Source: CAYZEZ01 sp964477295 (lineage in GTDB: Bacteria > Bacteroidota > Bacteroidia > Bacteroidales > SM23-62). Taken from it: DNA of 5,839 nucleotides. A program made the position numbers and the translations under genes. Under the pieces are notes generated by a model, which was not told the DNA's origin, searched no databases, and was given only the letters and a program-made list of their open reading frames with translations. Of this stretch, positions 5,837 through 5,839 are shown piece by piece (the first letter of the stretch is position 1; each line of letters opens with the position of its first letter). Location: positions 1 to 5,839 of the forward strand of contig CAYZEZ010000291.1 in the NCBI GenBank assembly GCA_964477295.1, given 5' to 3'.

Positions 5837-5839
5837 GAC

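Overview
The window looks like chromosomal DNA of a member of the Bacteroidota. The evidence is a single-chain E1 alpha/beta 2-oxoacid dehydrogenase of the Bacteroidota type, two start codons each preceded by a perfect TAnnTTTG (-7) promoter box, no Shine-Dalgarno sequences at the starts, and a dispersed repeat beginning GTCATGCTGAAC that I recall from Bacteroidota genomes. No phage, transposase, CRISPR, rRNA or tRNA was seen. The genes look like ordinary housekeeping and bioenergetics genes. The unusual material lies in the intergenic DNA and at gene ends.

Layout from left to right. Positions 1-131 (minus) hold the 5' end of a YqgE/AlgH-family gene that runs off the left edge. An AT-rich divergent spacer of about 165 bp follows. 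Next is an NhaC-family Na+/H+ antiporter (297-1784, plus). It converges on a large single-chain E1 component of a branched-chain or related 2-oxoacid dehydrogenase (1922-4351, minus). The 137 bp between these two stop codons hold a dispersed palindromic repeat and a very GC-rich hairpin with a C7/G7 core that may end transcription in both directions. A 154-bp divergent promoter region separates E1 from a 60-residue NqrM-like membrane protein with four cysteines (4506-4688, plus). That gene converges on an ApbE-type FAD:protein FMN transferase lipoprotein (4787-5836, minus), whose start codon lies three bases from the right edge.

How the genes fit together. NqrM and ApbE are both maturation factors for Na+-translocating NADH:quinone oxidoreductase: NqrM helps assembly, and ApbE attaches FMN covalently to Nqr/Rnf subunits. 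With the NhaC antiporter, three of the five genes point to a sodium-linked membrane energy economy. No nqr or rnf structural gene is visible here. The E1 protein would feed acyl-CoA metabolism, but its E2 and E3 partners are not in the window.

Most notable observations: (i) a copy of the dispersed repeat lies inside the apbE reading frame and supplies the N-region of its lipoprotein signal peptide; (ii) E1 and nqrM have matching promoter boxes exactly 4 nt from their ATGs, which implies leaderless or nearly leaderless mRNAs; (iii) degenerate 7-nt-period repeat tracts flank the nqrM-like gene, one of them running into the apbE stop codon; (iv) the E1 linker carries a CxC plus CxxC cysteine set, and its cofactor motif ends in Asp-Asp where Asn-Asn is usual. 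I see no convincing evidence of a wholly new multi-gene system.
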